Positions 34,991-47,766 of a stretch of 64,000 nucleotides of DNA are shown piece after piece. The stretch is from Lingula anatina (lineage: Eukaryota > Brachiopoda > Lingulata > Lingulida > Lingulidae), in NCBI RefSeq assembly GCF_001039355.2, contig NW_019775513.1:62001-126000 (forward strand), in the 5' to 3' direction. The position numbers and the translations under genes are program-made. The notes under the pieces were generated by a model. That model saw only the letters and a program-made list of their open reading frames with translations, did no database searches and was not told the DNA's origin. Position 1 is the first letter of the stretch. Each line of letters starts with the position of its first letter.

Positions 34991-37900
34991 TAAGAAAATC
35001 TCTTTTCGAAACCACAAACGATTTGGCACAAAATTCAGTTTTTGAATTTTAACTGACTGTGCATTACCCTTACAAAAGTTCACATGCATGGTCATAGTGC
35101 ACCAAAACCATTATAATTTGTTACATCATGGTGCCTGCTGTTAAACCTTTCTGATATCAAAACTCCTTATGATAAAGACCTCTACTATCTCCTACCTTGA
35201 CATATTTGTTGTGAGTCATAACCACACCTGACATTACATTAACAACTGATGATGATTTACCTGAAAGACAATATACCTCGGGGAATTTGTATCCTATTTT
35301 GTATGGATGTCATAGACAGCAATTTCTCAGATAACCACATAAAGGTAATCCCATATTAGATACTCTTGATAGCAACAGAAATCACCAGAAATGAAAATTT
35401 CTGAGCATTCAGAAATCTTCACAGCATGCCCAGAAGTGTCTCATGACCTTCAAGCAGACTACCCAGACACCCTGATCTTGTGTAACAAAACTAATTAGCA
35501 TCCAGACTGTTACGCGCAGCTGACAAATTCCAAGTAACACCTGAAGTTGGACACTTTTATGACGGCAGCTGATTACACCATAACGACATAATAGTCTCGC
35601 AATAAAGTATGAAGATTATCCTTAACAAGAGGCAGGTTGTGTAGTTGGTCTCTGCCTCAATCAATTTCAATACAGATACCTCAAAGTGTTTAACATCAAG
35701 TGAAAATTTTAAAAAAGCATTGTTCTAATCTATGTTATAATTTTGTCTCCCTGCACTTGACAAATAACTCTTACCTGCTTTGGCTGTAGTCTTTGGAACA
35801 TTAAAGTGACAAATATTTCCCAAGTTGAAGCTTTAATACATTAAATGTCCAACTGATGCAGCTTACTTATTGTGCATCTAAACAAAATGTACATATCTTT
35901 AAACAAATAACCATTTTGTTGCTGAAAATACCAGTTATTAGGCTCAGATACCTGCGATTTCCACCTGCTGTCATCCAGTGTTCTAAATGAACTGTTTACC
36001 TGTGACTCACACCTGACATCATAGATAACATGGTATATGGTTGATATTGATGGCATTGACTCACCTGTCCACACCACACTGGCCGCAGTGTCCACCAGAG
36101 AGAAAATGATCAGCTCTGATTGTGATCAACATGATTTTGAGGCAGGTACCTAATGCAGTAACGAACATGCATGCCGCTCTGTGCTTGCATGTGCATGTGC
36201 ATGAATGTGCATGAATGTGTGTGTGTATGGCTGATATTGTCCGATTTTTTGGACATCATTTTAGGAAAGGTCAAAATAATGATGAGTGTCTTGCCAGTTA
36301 AGTTTTCTGTATTTGGATCAAATAAAAGAGAAACTAGAGGGAAAAGATGAGATCTTCGCAACTGATCTCACCTGTAATTAAACCCAGATGATTTATTACC
36401 CACTGTCATGGCTCTATCTCCTTTTATCAGCTTCTAATTTCCTAAATGACACTCACTTTTAATTTCATAAAAGCTTTCATTTCAAGAAGAAAATGGTGTT
36501 TTCCCACAATATTAATAGAATAGTAATGATAGTATCTATCATGTATATGAAAAACATTTGACTGATTTACTGCGTCAAAAAACACAAAGCTATGAGGAAA
36601 TATTTTTCATTTCTCCATCTCCTTCAGAACTTATGAAGATAGCAGAGTTGGTAGAACTAAAGTATCATCTGTTCGAACATTGCACACAGTGGAGCCTAAA
36701 ACGAACTTGGATTTAGAAAAGAAAAACTTAGTTTGCATAAATTACCATTTCACCTCTGAATAAACACCATTAAGAATTGCACACCAGTAAGTGGATGGTA
36801 GGGTGAGCCTTGTGATACAGTGAACAGTGTGCTTTCCAACTAGTTCACCAGTTTTGCAATTGTAAACAGTAGGTTTTGTAGTCCTTTAAACAATTTAAAC
36901 AAACTCCTTGTAAACAAACACCCACAGAGCTCCTTTTAATTGCTGTGTGACAAAAATACAATTATTGGTAAACCTACCTTTTCATGCCTTCAGACCCATT
37001 TTCCACTGTACACTTTCAACAGAACTGTGACAAAATCCTTGTTAGCATTCCCGTAAATAGTTTCACAGCCACTAAAAACCTTTCAGTACTATACACCTTT
37101 CTACACAACTGTGGTAAAATATTGGCAAACATATCTTGAATGCTAATACAAATTTTGTTAGTCAAGTAACAAGTATGTTTTAGTTCTTGGTAAGCTCATT
37201 TGCACATAGTTTTACAACTCTGTTATCAAGAGGCTTAACAGTGCTAAAATCAAGGCATTTCAGGATACCTGGACAATTTCAAAGTAATCATGTGTGGAAT
37301 GCCTGTACTTCACACCTTTTCCAGTAGCAGGACACAACCTGGAGTGCACAGTCAACATACCTTGAATGTAACCAGTCTAATCGACATACCTGTACATATT
37401 TCCACACTTACATCAATGCAAGGCATGTGGTGGTTTACAACATCCTGTGCACCCTAAATATGCAGCCATCACTTGCTTATGACCCATTTATCTATGTCCA
37501 CTGTCAGATTTCAGCTTCTGTATGCCCCAGGTACCATATGCAGCCTCTAGTTGACATAATACTACACACTTCAAAACTGCTTGGTATGTTCTGAATATTT
37601 TACTGCCATGTTCTCCCATCAAACAAGCATAGTGGACACTTCTAAAGCTATAAAGGTGCTTTCCTGACACCTATCCACATACCTGGTTATAGGTATGAGA
37701 TAAACATGCCACAATGCTGTTGAGTAATCCAAATCACAAGCAACTCAGCTGATTTTTTCCACATCTCTATCAAATCACATGGTCACTTTGTCACTGAAAT
37801 ACTTGACTCAGTTTTAAACTTCAAAAACTTCCCTTGGTATCATGTCTTTTAAACAAGGAGACAGTAAAACCATATTCACTTGTAGTAGTGCCCTATAACT

Positions 37901-38542
37901 TGCCTGTTCTGTGGTCTACAGATTCCAGCCCACAATCTTGTTATTTTGTCAGAAAAGGCAGACAGCATGCACATAATATCACCTCCTGAACCCTCTAAGT
38001 AAGCAGTGTCAAAATACACGTTTTTTTTTTTTTATAAACCACATCATTTACATTGGCAGAATACCTGTTTTTTACTGTCTACTTTCCCCAGGCTAAGAGA
38101 TTTGTTCCACTTGCCAATCTGTCATATTTTTCCCTATATGACACTGCCCACACTCCGCAGATCTCACACACAATACCAGGGTCGGCATCTAAACACACAC
38201 ACACACAATACTGGAGGGTTAACATGCACTTTGTTCACCAGACAATGCTCTGCGATGCATCTTACTTAGACAGGTGTCCATCCCATTTCAGACCACAATC
38301 TTGTCTTACTTGCTGACTGTTGTCCACCTGACACAAGGGAGGAGTTTTTGAAATCCTTTTATGTCCAGGAGTGCACACTATCAATACATAAGTGTCTAAA
38401 TAAATACAGATTTGGACATTGGGGTTTAATAACATGATAGCACTCCAGGTGTTAGCTTTGAAGATGACCAGCTGGACACAATGATGTTTAAACATACTCT
38501 GGTGAGCTTGCTGTATGACACAGGTTATATAAGGTTATGTTT

Positions 38543-38544
<2 letters not shown>

Positions 38545-38580
<36 letters not shown>
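38545..38580. repeat. (GT)n microsatellite
   Basis: An uninterrupted GT repeat of 36 bases is followed by a short purine-rich AGAGA/AAAG stretch. Confidence 0.95.
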
Positions 38581-38582
<2 letters not shown>

Positions 38583-40479
38583 GAGAGAAAAGAGAAAGAA
38601 AGGGAGAAAACAAAATTAACTTAATAAACAGATGAACTCCCATCCACCTGTAGATTTACAATTTACAGCATCAATAATATCTATCCATTATGAAGCCAAA
38701 CCCATCAATGTCTTCTGAACAATCTCCATAACTTATATCAGTCCTGAACCTCATTACCAAGCATCAAAGTGGATACTCCCCTAAATCTAATACAGGTATT
38801 CCATTCAGGGACTTAATTTCACCTATGACAGGTGAGTAGCAGCATTACCTGGTCTACCACTGGTCCTCAGTGCCTGTATCTTTACATAACTGCTTTAAGC
38901 ATCTACTAGTACCTTTCACTAATTTTAGTACATCTTGATTTTTAATGCTGCAAGCATGACCCCAGTCCATAGCAGTCTCATCCTAGCTAAAAATGGTCTC
39001 CTTAATGGCTCATCTTCATAATCATTCCTCTCACAGCACAGAAGAAAAGAACTTGATAACCTTTTATAAGTCAACCTAAGTTTTACATTCTCAGTATATG
39101 CACTGCGATTATTAAATAATGAAAGTTAAGACAGTCCAAGTCTAATCAATTTTTTTTTGTATTTTAATTTACCACACTAAACTTGCCAAAAAACATATCA
39201 TTAATGGCCAGCTCAGCTTCATATTGGTCAACACGGGCAATGACATCCACAATCTAATTAGAGGTTGATATTGAACTGAAAGCCTTTCAAGTGCTGAGAC
39301 AAGTGCACTTAGGGCTGATTAATTAAGGTAAAGGTTATGTCAGAGCACAGGGAAGAACAATGACGTCTTAGATATGAGGGTTCTACTGCTGTCTCTTAAT
39401 GAGGGAATCATATTCTTCACTGAGAGAATAGTTTTACCTGGGTTTCCTTCATGAGAGGACAATATTACACACAATGCTAAGAACTCCTGTACATGTGCAC
39501 TTGCTGCTGTGATCAATTAAACTATTTTTTTTTCAGAGACCATGCACTTTAGTTTTAAAAAAAACTTGCTAAAATGGAACTGATGTACTAAAATTAACAA
39601 TCTAATTATACTTATAGTCTTCTAACTTCAGAGTATAAGAAAATTTCTGAATCACATTTGAAAAACACATCAATGAAAAGATACAGAGAGACAAAATTTC
39701 TGTCAATATTTATAGCCTGTTTTTATTTTTGTAACCTACACCAACTATATTGAGCAAAATGGATGAAGCTGCAGGTTGTTTTCATAAAACAAGTACATGA
39801 ACCCCAGTTTGAGTGTCAGCACTGAGTCTGTAATCGAACAGACAAAACTGTCAAATTGTTAATGGAAATGGTAACATGGTGGTAAATCATCATCAATTAA
39901 TAAAATTACCTGTATGTTGCAATATGCAATCTAAACATCAAACTGTGACTCACTGAAAATAACCGAACTACTACATATCCATTGTTTACTGAACATCCAG
40001 TTATAGTTTAACTTTGTTAGCTGAACAAATTGCCCGAATGACCAAAATACACTACCATGACCAAAATATATCAAAAATGAAATAAAAATAAAATATTCAA
40101 TCTTTCAGCCAAATTCAATTAATGTGACTTCCAAATATGAAGATGTTTCCACATTTTTATTGTAGTATGTGAAATATCCCACCAAAATATTCAAGGTGAT
40201 ATATATATTATATATAAACAAACTCTTTAAGTGTGAACATCGACATTCACAAAGCTACCAGGTAAATGATAACATCATCAATGTATTACCTGTAACAAGT
40301 GTTTCCAGTGCACATTAATTGTCAACTAGCCATGCTATCACCTTAGTTGACCTATTTCTTAATTAACCCCAAGTCACTGTCACCTTACTACAGCTCTTTT
40401 TACAATCCATAGTGGACACGGCAACTTCTGGACTTTGGCAAAATAGTCTGAACAGAGTACAACATAAAAACCCACTTAC

Positions 40480-40565
40480 CTGACAAAGCACCCTTCTCAT
40501 TGCCATCATCAGACTGAATAATACCACAGGTCACCCTTCCCACAATGCAGTGGTGCCATTATAAT
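40480..40565 (-). other. Possible alternative 5' exon of the USP54-like gene
   Basis: The - strand has a full donor CAG|GTAAGT at 40480/40479 preceded by about 80 bases of higher GC with GCATTGTGGGAAGGG, unlike the surrounding AT-rich intron. It could be an alternative non-coding first exon. The exon start is not defined and no promoter element is certain. Confidence 0.2.
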
Positions 40566-42294
40566 GGTGGGTCTGTCTACCTTGCTGCTGTGTTATTACC
40601 TGACAGCTGATCAATATTCTACTCTGCTTTTCATTCATTGATATTCTCTTAATGTGTGTGACATCACGTAGAGTATTTGCACAACACATTTTTTTTTCAT
40701 TTATGTAGGGCTGAGTTTGGTGATCCTGTTTACTTTGGTAACTATAGATTAAATTGGCTCAATTTTGATGTACGAGTACATATAACAAGCCAAGCCCATC
40801 TTTCTTTTCTTCAATCTTCTTTCAAGTTTATAAATATACACACATCTGATGGCAGAGACTGCTTAAAACACTCCAGTGCTTCAGAAAAAAAGTTAATGTT
40901 TTTATTCAATAAGCTATCTACTTATTTACTGCAGCTGAGAAATCAGTACAATGTAGTCCAATATCCTACCATCTATTTTGATTATTTCAAAACCTACCCA
41001 CAGAAGATTTAACCTTAATACCAACCATATATATATAGAACTGTTAAAGCACATACAGAACAAAGGCAATGAAAAAAAAATATAGTCAAACCTTACATTA
41101 GTCTTAGCATTTTCTCCACACATAGGCAGAATTCAAAATTCAAACCACAAGCTGAGATGAAATGGCTCAGCATCTCCCAAATAAAGACACACACTACTAA
41201 CTTATAATACTGCATTTCAAAGTTGTATAAGCATAAAAGTCTCACTCACGAGTGAAGAAAATTTTCCTGGGACTGAAAGTGAAACATTATTCTAGCCTCT
41301 AGTATCAGAAACACCCAAATGTAAATTCCATTAAAACATCACCGCAAATGAAACGCCGGAGCACATCTCACAGACACCAGTAAAAGAGAAAAGTCACTGA
41401 AATGCATTATAACTAAAACCTCAAATGTTTCAGTACATCCTGAATGCTGCATTGACCAGTAATATCTCAGATTTCTCTCTGAAGTCAAACCAAATCTGAA
41501 CCAGTCAAGTTGTTTCCTGAACATAACTATAGCAATAACTCAAGTTTCAGAGGAACAGGAAGCCAACCAGCCTTCTCTGCTTGGAACTCGAAATGAAAAA
41601 CAGCATTTCACAATACATCAAAAACACCTCACAGAATGAAATTGGCCAACACATGTAGATGGGAATCTATAAATTGCACCTTGATTTAAATATTAGATAC
41701 AATGACATTTTAGAAAAGTTGTAGTTAAAAACAGCAAGAGAAATAAGATTTATTAAAATAACACACATTTTTTTTCTATATAAGCAACGTCCCCCAGAAG
41801 AGAATATTAAAGTAGTACCTCAGTAAAGATCTACCTAAAAAAAAAAAAACACTATTTTAGATACTTTCAAATCAAAAAGGAAGACTTTACTTTGACTAGA
41901 AATATTTTTTTCAAAAAAGAGTCGCATCATTTAATATGGCTTCAAATGTCTTAGAAAAACAAACTTTCTAACAACTGGATTGGTATGAGCAGGCAAACAT
42001 GAGTGCATCTCCATTTTGCAATGAAAATGTAATGCGAAAAAATAGTGGATCAGCTGAGAACAGTGGTGTTTTTCAAAGTTTCAAACTAAAGGCATCTAAG
42101 TGACAGCTGGTAAAGGGATTGTCATTGGACTGAATAGCCACAGGTATGAGGTCTAACTTGAGACCCACAAAGCCTAGTTCCACCCTGCTGTGGGGTAGCT
42201 TCTGTTTCATAAAAATCACCTGGCATTTTGAAAAAAAAAGTTCTTTTTTTCTGAATAATTTGAATTCTAACTGTTTTTATGAAGGGTTTTTGTT

Positions 42295-42314
42295 TGTGTG
42301 TGTGTGTGTGTGTG
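42295..42314. repeat. Short (TG)n microsatellite
   Basis: About ten TG units lie in the first intron of the USP54-like gene. Confidence 0.9.
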
Positions 42315-45300
42315 CTTGTGTATATCAAATGCAACTAAAACAATGCCATTCCTTGTTTATCTCTCTCCTTTGTTTACTACCAATGTACTCAATTTAGAAA
42401 AGAGAAATAAAAGATAAAAGACAAAGCCTAATTCTGTCATGTTATCTGTTCAGATAAAACTGATACAATATTAGTTTGTACTGTGTAATATTAAATAAGT
42501 CACAATGTAGATTTATAGGTGTGAATTGCCCCCTCAAAGCTGTCAACTCTGTTTTAAAAGTCAAAGATTATGTTCAAACTCTAAGTTATGTTCAAGGGGG
42601 TCTCCCAAAAATCTATTATATTCAATGAAGTACTTTTGGCAATAAGTAATCAGAAAGTCTGTGCCAAAAACTTTTCTGCCTACAGTGCACCAGTCAAAGC
42701 TTCTTCTAGCCCAAAGCAGAATGAGTGGTGAGTTTAAGACTGGGTTTCCATCCTCAGATTGATCCAAATATCTGCGGAAATGGTCCCTAAAAATATTACA
42801 AAATTTTTCTGGTTTGGCTCTAATTTTATTGGTACATGATGGTGGACCAATGTTAATGTCATGGTCTGATCTGATTAAAAAAAAAAACAGATAACTTACT
42901 AAAGTTTGTAGTTGTGATAAAACACAGGCTTCACATAATATGAAAGTTTAACTTCCTTTTCATGATATAAACTACTGTGGATTAAGGTATCATCTATGTT
43001 TCTAAGTTTACACCAATCAACATACATATGCCCATCACAACAGCACTGCAGAAACTTCACTGTGTTTGTCAAGGCCACAAATGCTTATAAAACTAAATAT
43101 TCTTACTATAATCTAACAAAAGCAAGGCAGTCACTTGAAACAGCACAAGCCAATATGTTTATTAAAACTTGTATTGCTCCAAAAACAAAACTGAAAATGC
43201 TCTAGTGTTCAACTTTCCTACATCAATATTACACCCATGTTCTGTAGGCAATGGAAGGTTCATCAAGAAATTACTTCAGTCGCGTGTTATTTATTATTGT
43301 AGAAAATATTCTGGGCCTTTCATTCTGTAACAATACAGCCTCAGTTCACCCTGTCTTGGCATTGAAATGGCAGAGGCATTTTCTCCAGAGTTCATTTCAC
43401 CCCGTTCTATTTACTTTTTTCAAGTAAACTTTTGGGAAGACGGTTTATTGCTGCGTAACACGACACCTCGTGTCTAAACACCTGATATTACGTCCAAATT
43501 GAGACAAGTTACGCTTCGCCAAACAAAGAGTCCGCTTCACGTTTATCCCGCACGGTTGCTCCTTATGTGTGTAGTGTATGGGAGAACAACAATGTGGCAC
43601 TGAGTAAATATTTTTGTCAAGCTTCGGTCAATAATACACCTCGACTGTTACCGCGTCATAGGGGTTGGACAAAATACAAGTCACCCCGGTAATCATGGGT
43701 TGGACCATTCACCCATATTTTAAATGTGAAACCCTGACAGACTGTGTCTGGCTGGTTAACCTCAAACCCCGATTATCAGGGTGGCTACCAAAATGAAGCC
43801 TGTTATTATCAGGGTGCAGACAATGCAAGGATAGTTCATGCGTGTAATGTGCACCTTGCAGCCTTCTTGAGTCAAATTTAAAGAGACCCTTTACAAACAT
43901 GTACACAAACTTCACACGCGAAACTTCCTCAATCTTGTAACATAACTGAAAATAATGTTCTCACTGTAATGTTTTTAGTTCACGCACTTAAGTTTTAAAA
44001 ATATGCCTCTGCCAATAAAAATCTTACAGTAATCATGGACAGATGTTTTTTTTTCCCTTTTTGCCATAGAATACATTTTAAATTGCCAAATTTTGTTTAT
44101 CCAAAAGAGGAGCTTCTGAAATTCTTCTTGACCACAAATGTCTGCTTATGCCCACAGTAGTACTTGACTGGACACCAGCCCTCCTGACCACAAGACATTA
44201 ACCTTGGTTCTGGACAAAACATTCACTCTGCTAATAACGTTTTCACCTGACTATACTAAATATTCCTGGCCTGAATCAAAAGGGAGCCAAATTTGAACAA
44301 CTATTACATGAATGAGTAATGGAATATTAAGTTTGAAATCATGCAAATTTCATGTTGTCTATGGAACCAACGGTTAAAGAATGTCCATCCAAAGGCTGAC
44401 CATTACTGACCAGCAGACCAGTGAACAGATATCTCGTACATCAGAATAATTATCTAGATTTGCTTGACCAACAGACCAAATAGATGTATTCCTGCTGCAC
44501 CAAGAGCTTGCTTTGTGCACAGATTCACTTTAAAACATCACTGAAATATGCTTGTTTACACTTAATAAGTCAAAATTGCTTTTAAAAACCTAAACCATTC
44601 TGCAACTTGATCATAATGCCCATTTTCTGCTTTGTGTCTGCAGCTCCTGGTCCATGAAATCATTTCTTGGCACATGTCCACGGTGGTCTTTTTTATGACC
44701 CCACAAATAATGAAGCTGACGTTTACTGAACACAAAAAGCCCAGAAACAAAGACAAAAAAGACCAAGTAGTATGTAAATCTGTTCTTTTTGGGGACTTCT
44801 AACACACAGCAAGATCCAGATAAAGTAAATAAGATGAAAAAACTACACTTAAAACTAGATGTATTAATGCTATGAGAAATACATCGTCTAATGATTTTAT
44901 GGGATTATAATTTGCCCATTTCTTTACTGCACAGAAGTTGCCATCTGTTGACTATTGAAATGAAGTCATTATTTCTCGTATGTCATCAAGTTAATTTCCT
45001 TTTCCTTCACATTAACAGGAATATTACGCTTATTTTCCCAACAAGTTCTCCTAATATGGAAAAGAGAGCAGACTTGAAATATCCTTAGACTTTGACAGTT
45101 TGATTAAATCTCTAAAAAGCACAATATCCATAAATAAAAATTTAATTTTATAGAGAATTACATGAAATCTTTTCAACAAATTATCAAACTGACACAACAT
45201 AATTAAATTAAACAGGCCTATTTATCAGCTGTGTAGTTAAGCTGATAGAGAAATCATATCAAATCCAATTATATCCCAATTACATATGACTTCAGTATAG

Positions 45301-47370
45301 CACTATTTCATTAGGGGGAAGTTATCATCTGTTTTGTGTCTCCGTAGTATTACTAATCTGATTTTTGAGTTATCTGATCTGTGGTTAGGAATAAATATGA
45401 TAGTATCTGTTGCATATGAAGTACCCTGGATGAAGAGTTTAGAGTGTTTTATGCTACTGGGGATATCTTCTACTTAACAACATAACCATAAAACAATTGG
45501 CGTCCCTAAATGTTGAAGTGGTGCAGCTGCTGAGATTTATTTTGTAAGCTCTCTAAAATAAAACAAAAACAAATTTACCAAGACCAATACTTTTTTCGTT
45601 TAGTTTTTCTTTTGGTATTAGTAACAAAACAGGGAAGTTTAATTTTGAACAGTAAAATCAGTCAAAGCCAGCCTTGTGATATATGGGCAATAAAAAAACA
45701 TACCAGATATTTCGATACAATGTTTTCTTTAGGGCACACAAAGTATCTCCATTTGTAAATCACAGGCTGAAATGACAATAGAATTCTTTACCCCAGAGTT
45801 TGTGGAAACAGCTTGAAAAACAACTCAAACAAAATGATCCAGCCTACAATTTAGACACTCCCATTCATACCACGCATCCTGTGTTTATAGAAACCAAAGT
45901 TGTTGTAAATTCCTATACGGTGTGTAACTAACTCCTTGTATTTTTTTCATGTAGGTCATTTTCCAGCTAAATAATTATGACAAAACAAGAAAAGAGACAC
46001 AGATTTCACAACTGACATTCAAGTAAGCTGATCCAAGGCACATACAAAACATCCGTATACAATTTCTCAACAGTGAGAGGCATACAGCCACTTTACTGGG
46101 TAGGGATCTGGTGCCTTGTATAAATGTATACACACTCCCCAGTGCTATGGAATTGATACCACATTGCTTCAACCAAGTCATACAAAAACCAAACACCAAT
46201 ATCAAATTACTAAAGGTCACTCCACACTTGGGTAACAAATCAGTCCTAAGAGGCTGTAACTTATCCAGTTTGGTTTCCTTTTTTTAAGTTGTATATATTT
46301 TAGAGTAAATGGTAACAATGGACATATTTGGATACAGAAGTCAGAGGGTTAACTTCTGTCAAACAACAATCTCAACAAAATAATCAATCATAAAAAAGCT
46401 ATCAACCACAACTGAGAAGCTAACAAACTTTATGGTATAATTCACATTTGTGAAAAAAAATAATGACTGATAAAATGACTGTTAAGGTCTGGTTGTTAAG
46501 CCAGGTGGAGATATTCATTACCACCCCGGGTAGCACTGGTCACTGCATGTGGTCAGTAAATTACAACAGTGGTCAGTTGGCTGTGCACACGTCCAGACAG
46601 CTGCAGGATAGACTGACTCTGTAATATGACAGGTGCTCTCAGGCTGATCAGTTTGTAACTGACCCAAGAAACTGACCTTTCAAAGGCTCTATATCAATAA
46701 TGAATCTTAAAAAACTGTCTGTATCATTCAGAATTACAACATATAAGGCAATACACCATTCCCAACAATACTGAATATTTTACACTGTCTCAAACCATAT
46801 TCTCCTAATTTCCCTTTTTCCTTGCAGGGAAGGTGAAATGCTGCCACAAAATACGTTTGTTTTAATAGTTAACTTAAAATCCGATCCCACCAAACGTGTA
46901 CACTTTTTACACGATACTACTAACTACATCAATAAATGTTTATCAAGGTATAACTTATTGTTCAGAACCAACAGGATTTACTAAACGGATTTATTGATCC
47001 CCATTAACTCTGCCGCTCACCTAAGTTTTAACCGTGTTATGGACATGGACGTTATCGATAAACATTTTCTCTCGTCAGTTCACCACAAGTAGGCGATAAA
47101 TCTAGGATTCTGTACAATTAAAAAGAAGCCTCCCTATGTCTCAAATGTACAAAAAAAATGAGCAGAATCCAGGCTGTCTCCCTATCTTTAAAGCCCACGG
47201 TACTCGCGTGACTCAGTTCGGCCCACATTGCATAGACTTTGTCAACACAACTCAAAAGACTTTAAAAAGTCATCCTCTTTCTTTTAGTTTTCCGGGCGAC
47301 AAACCGCAAAAAAAGTTTTCTATCGAGTAGATATTAACAGAAAATACCTTTACAAACCTTTCCGTCTCAC

Positions 47371-47465
47371 CTTATAAACCGAATCTGAAACGTGGTCAGC
47401 GTGAAGAGTTCCCGAAGTTCAAAACTTTTAGTAGCATTACAATCCAGGAAGGTGCGCCATTTTTC
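47371..47465 (-). other. Probable non-coding first exon of the USP54-like gene
   Basis: The donor AAG|GTGAGA at 47371/47370 on the - strand is preceded by about 90 bases without a useful ORF, immediately downstream (on the - strand) of the CpG-containing promoter region. It is placed as the 5' UTR exon because the gene's coding exon 1 has a spliced-in 5' UTR and no other promoter-like sequence is as convincing. The TSS is inferred, not seen. Confidence 0.45.
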
Positions 47466-47726
47466 AACTGGTGACGTCAAGCGGGTTGTGATGGCGGAGG
47501 GATTTTGTCAGGTGCTCGAAATTCTACGTTTTCCATAAAAATGCTTTTGACTTTCTTTTACGCTTGACAGAAACCACGAATACATTGTTCATGATCAAAA
47601 TACACTGATTAATTGGCCTGTTGAGTCAAATAGCCTACCAATTGTAATAATAAATAAGGATTAATTTTCGGCGCGAAATATTTATATCTGAATGGGTGCT
47701 GACTTCCGCTTTCCAACCACTACAAA
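47465..47726. promoter_or_regulatory. Bidirectional promoter between the USP54-like gene (-) and RASSF (+)
   Basis: About 260 bp of DNA separates two head-to-head genes. Visible sites are a perfect CRE palindrome TGACGTCA (47472-47479), ATGGCGG of YY1 type (47491-47497), TTTCGGCGCGAAA of E2F type (47666-47678) and ACTTCCGC of ETS type (47702-47709), 18 bases before the RASSF ATG. CpG content is locally raised compared with the flanks. No TATA box sits at a useful distance. The sites are seen; their function is inferred. Confidence 0.6.
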
Positions 47727-47766
47727 ATGTCCACCTGTTTAAAGTGCGGAAAACCAGTGTATTTCG
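47727..47766 (+). CDS. RASSF: RASSF exon 1 (start of LIM domain)
   Basis: The ATG at 47727 has AAA upstream and opens [13 protein letters not shown], the first CxxC of the LIM domain. The donor is CG|GTGAGT in phase 1. It is only 40 coding bases but is matched by the CRIP-like continuation [15 protein letters not shown] at 49360. Confidence 0.92.

Larger units (their letters stand above)
29687..47370 (-). other. Large first intron of the USP54-like gene (5' UTR intron)
   Basis: About 17.7 kb lies between the 5' UTR acceptor near 29687-29689 and the donor at 47369-47370 (AAG|GTGAGA on the - strand). No coding gene is recognised. Contents: a 110-bp imperfect tandem duplication at about 34776-34990, CA/GT microsatellites at 38545-38580 and 42295-42314, A/T homopolymers, a CpG-containing patch at about 43430-43930, and a possible alternative first exon ending at 40480. 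Short open frames here look like chance. Confidence 0.6.

Noticed and set aside
43709-43915. - strand ORF with HPDN repeats
   Set aside because: It is short, has no family, and the repeat comes from a direct DNA repeat (ATTATCAGGGTG).
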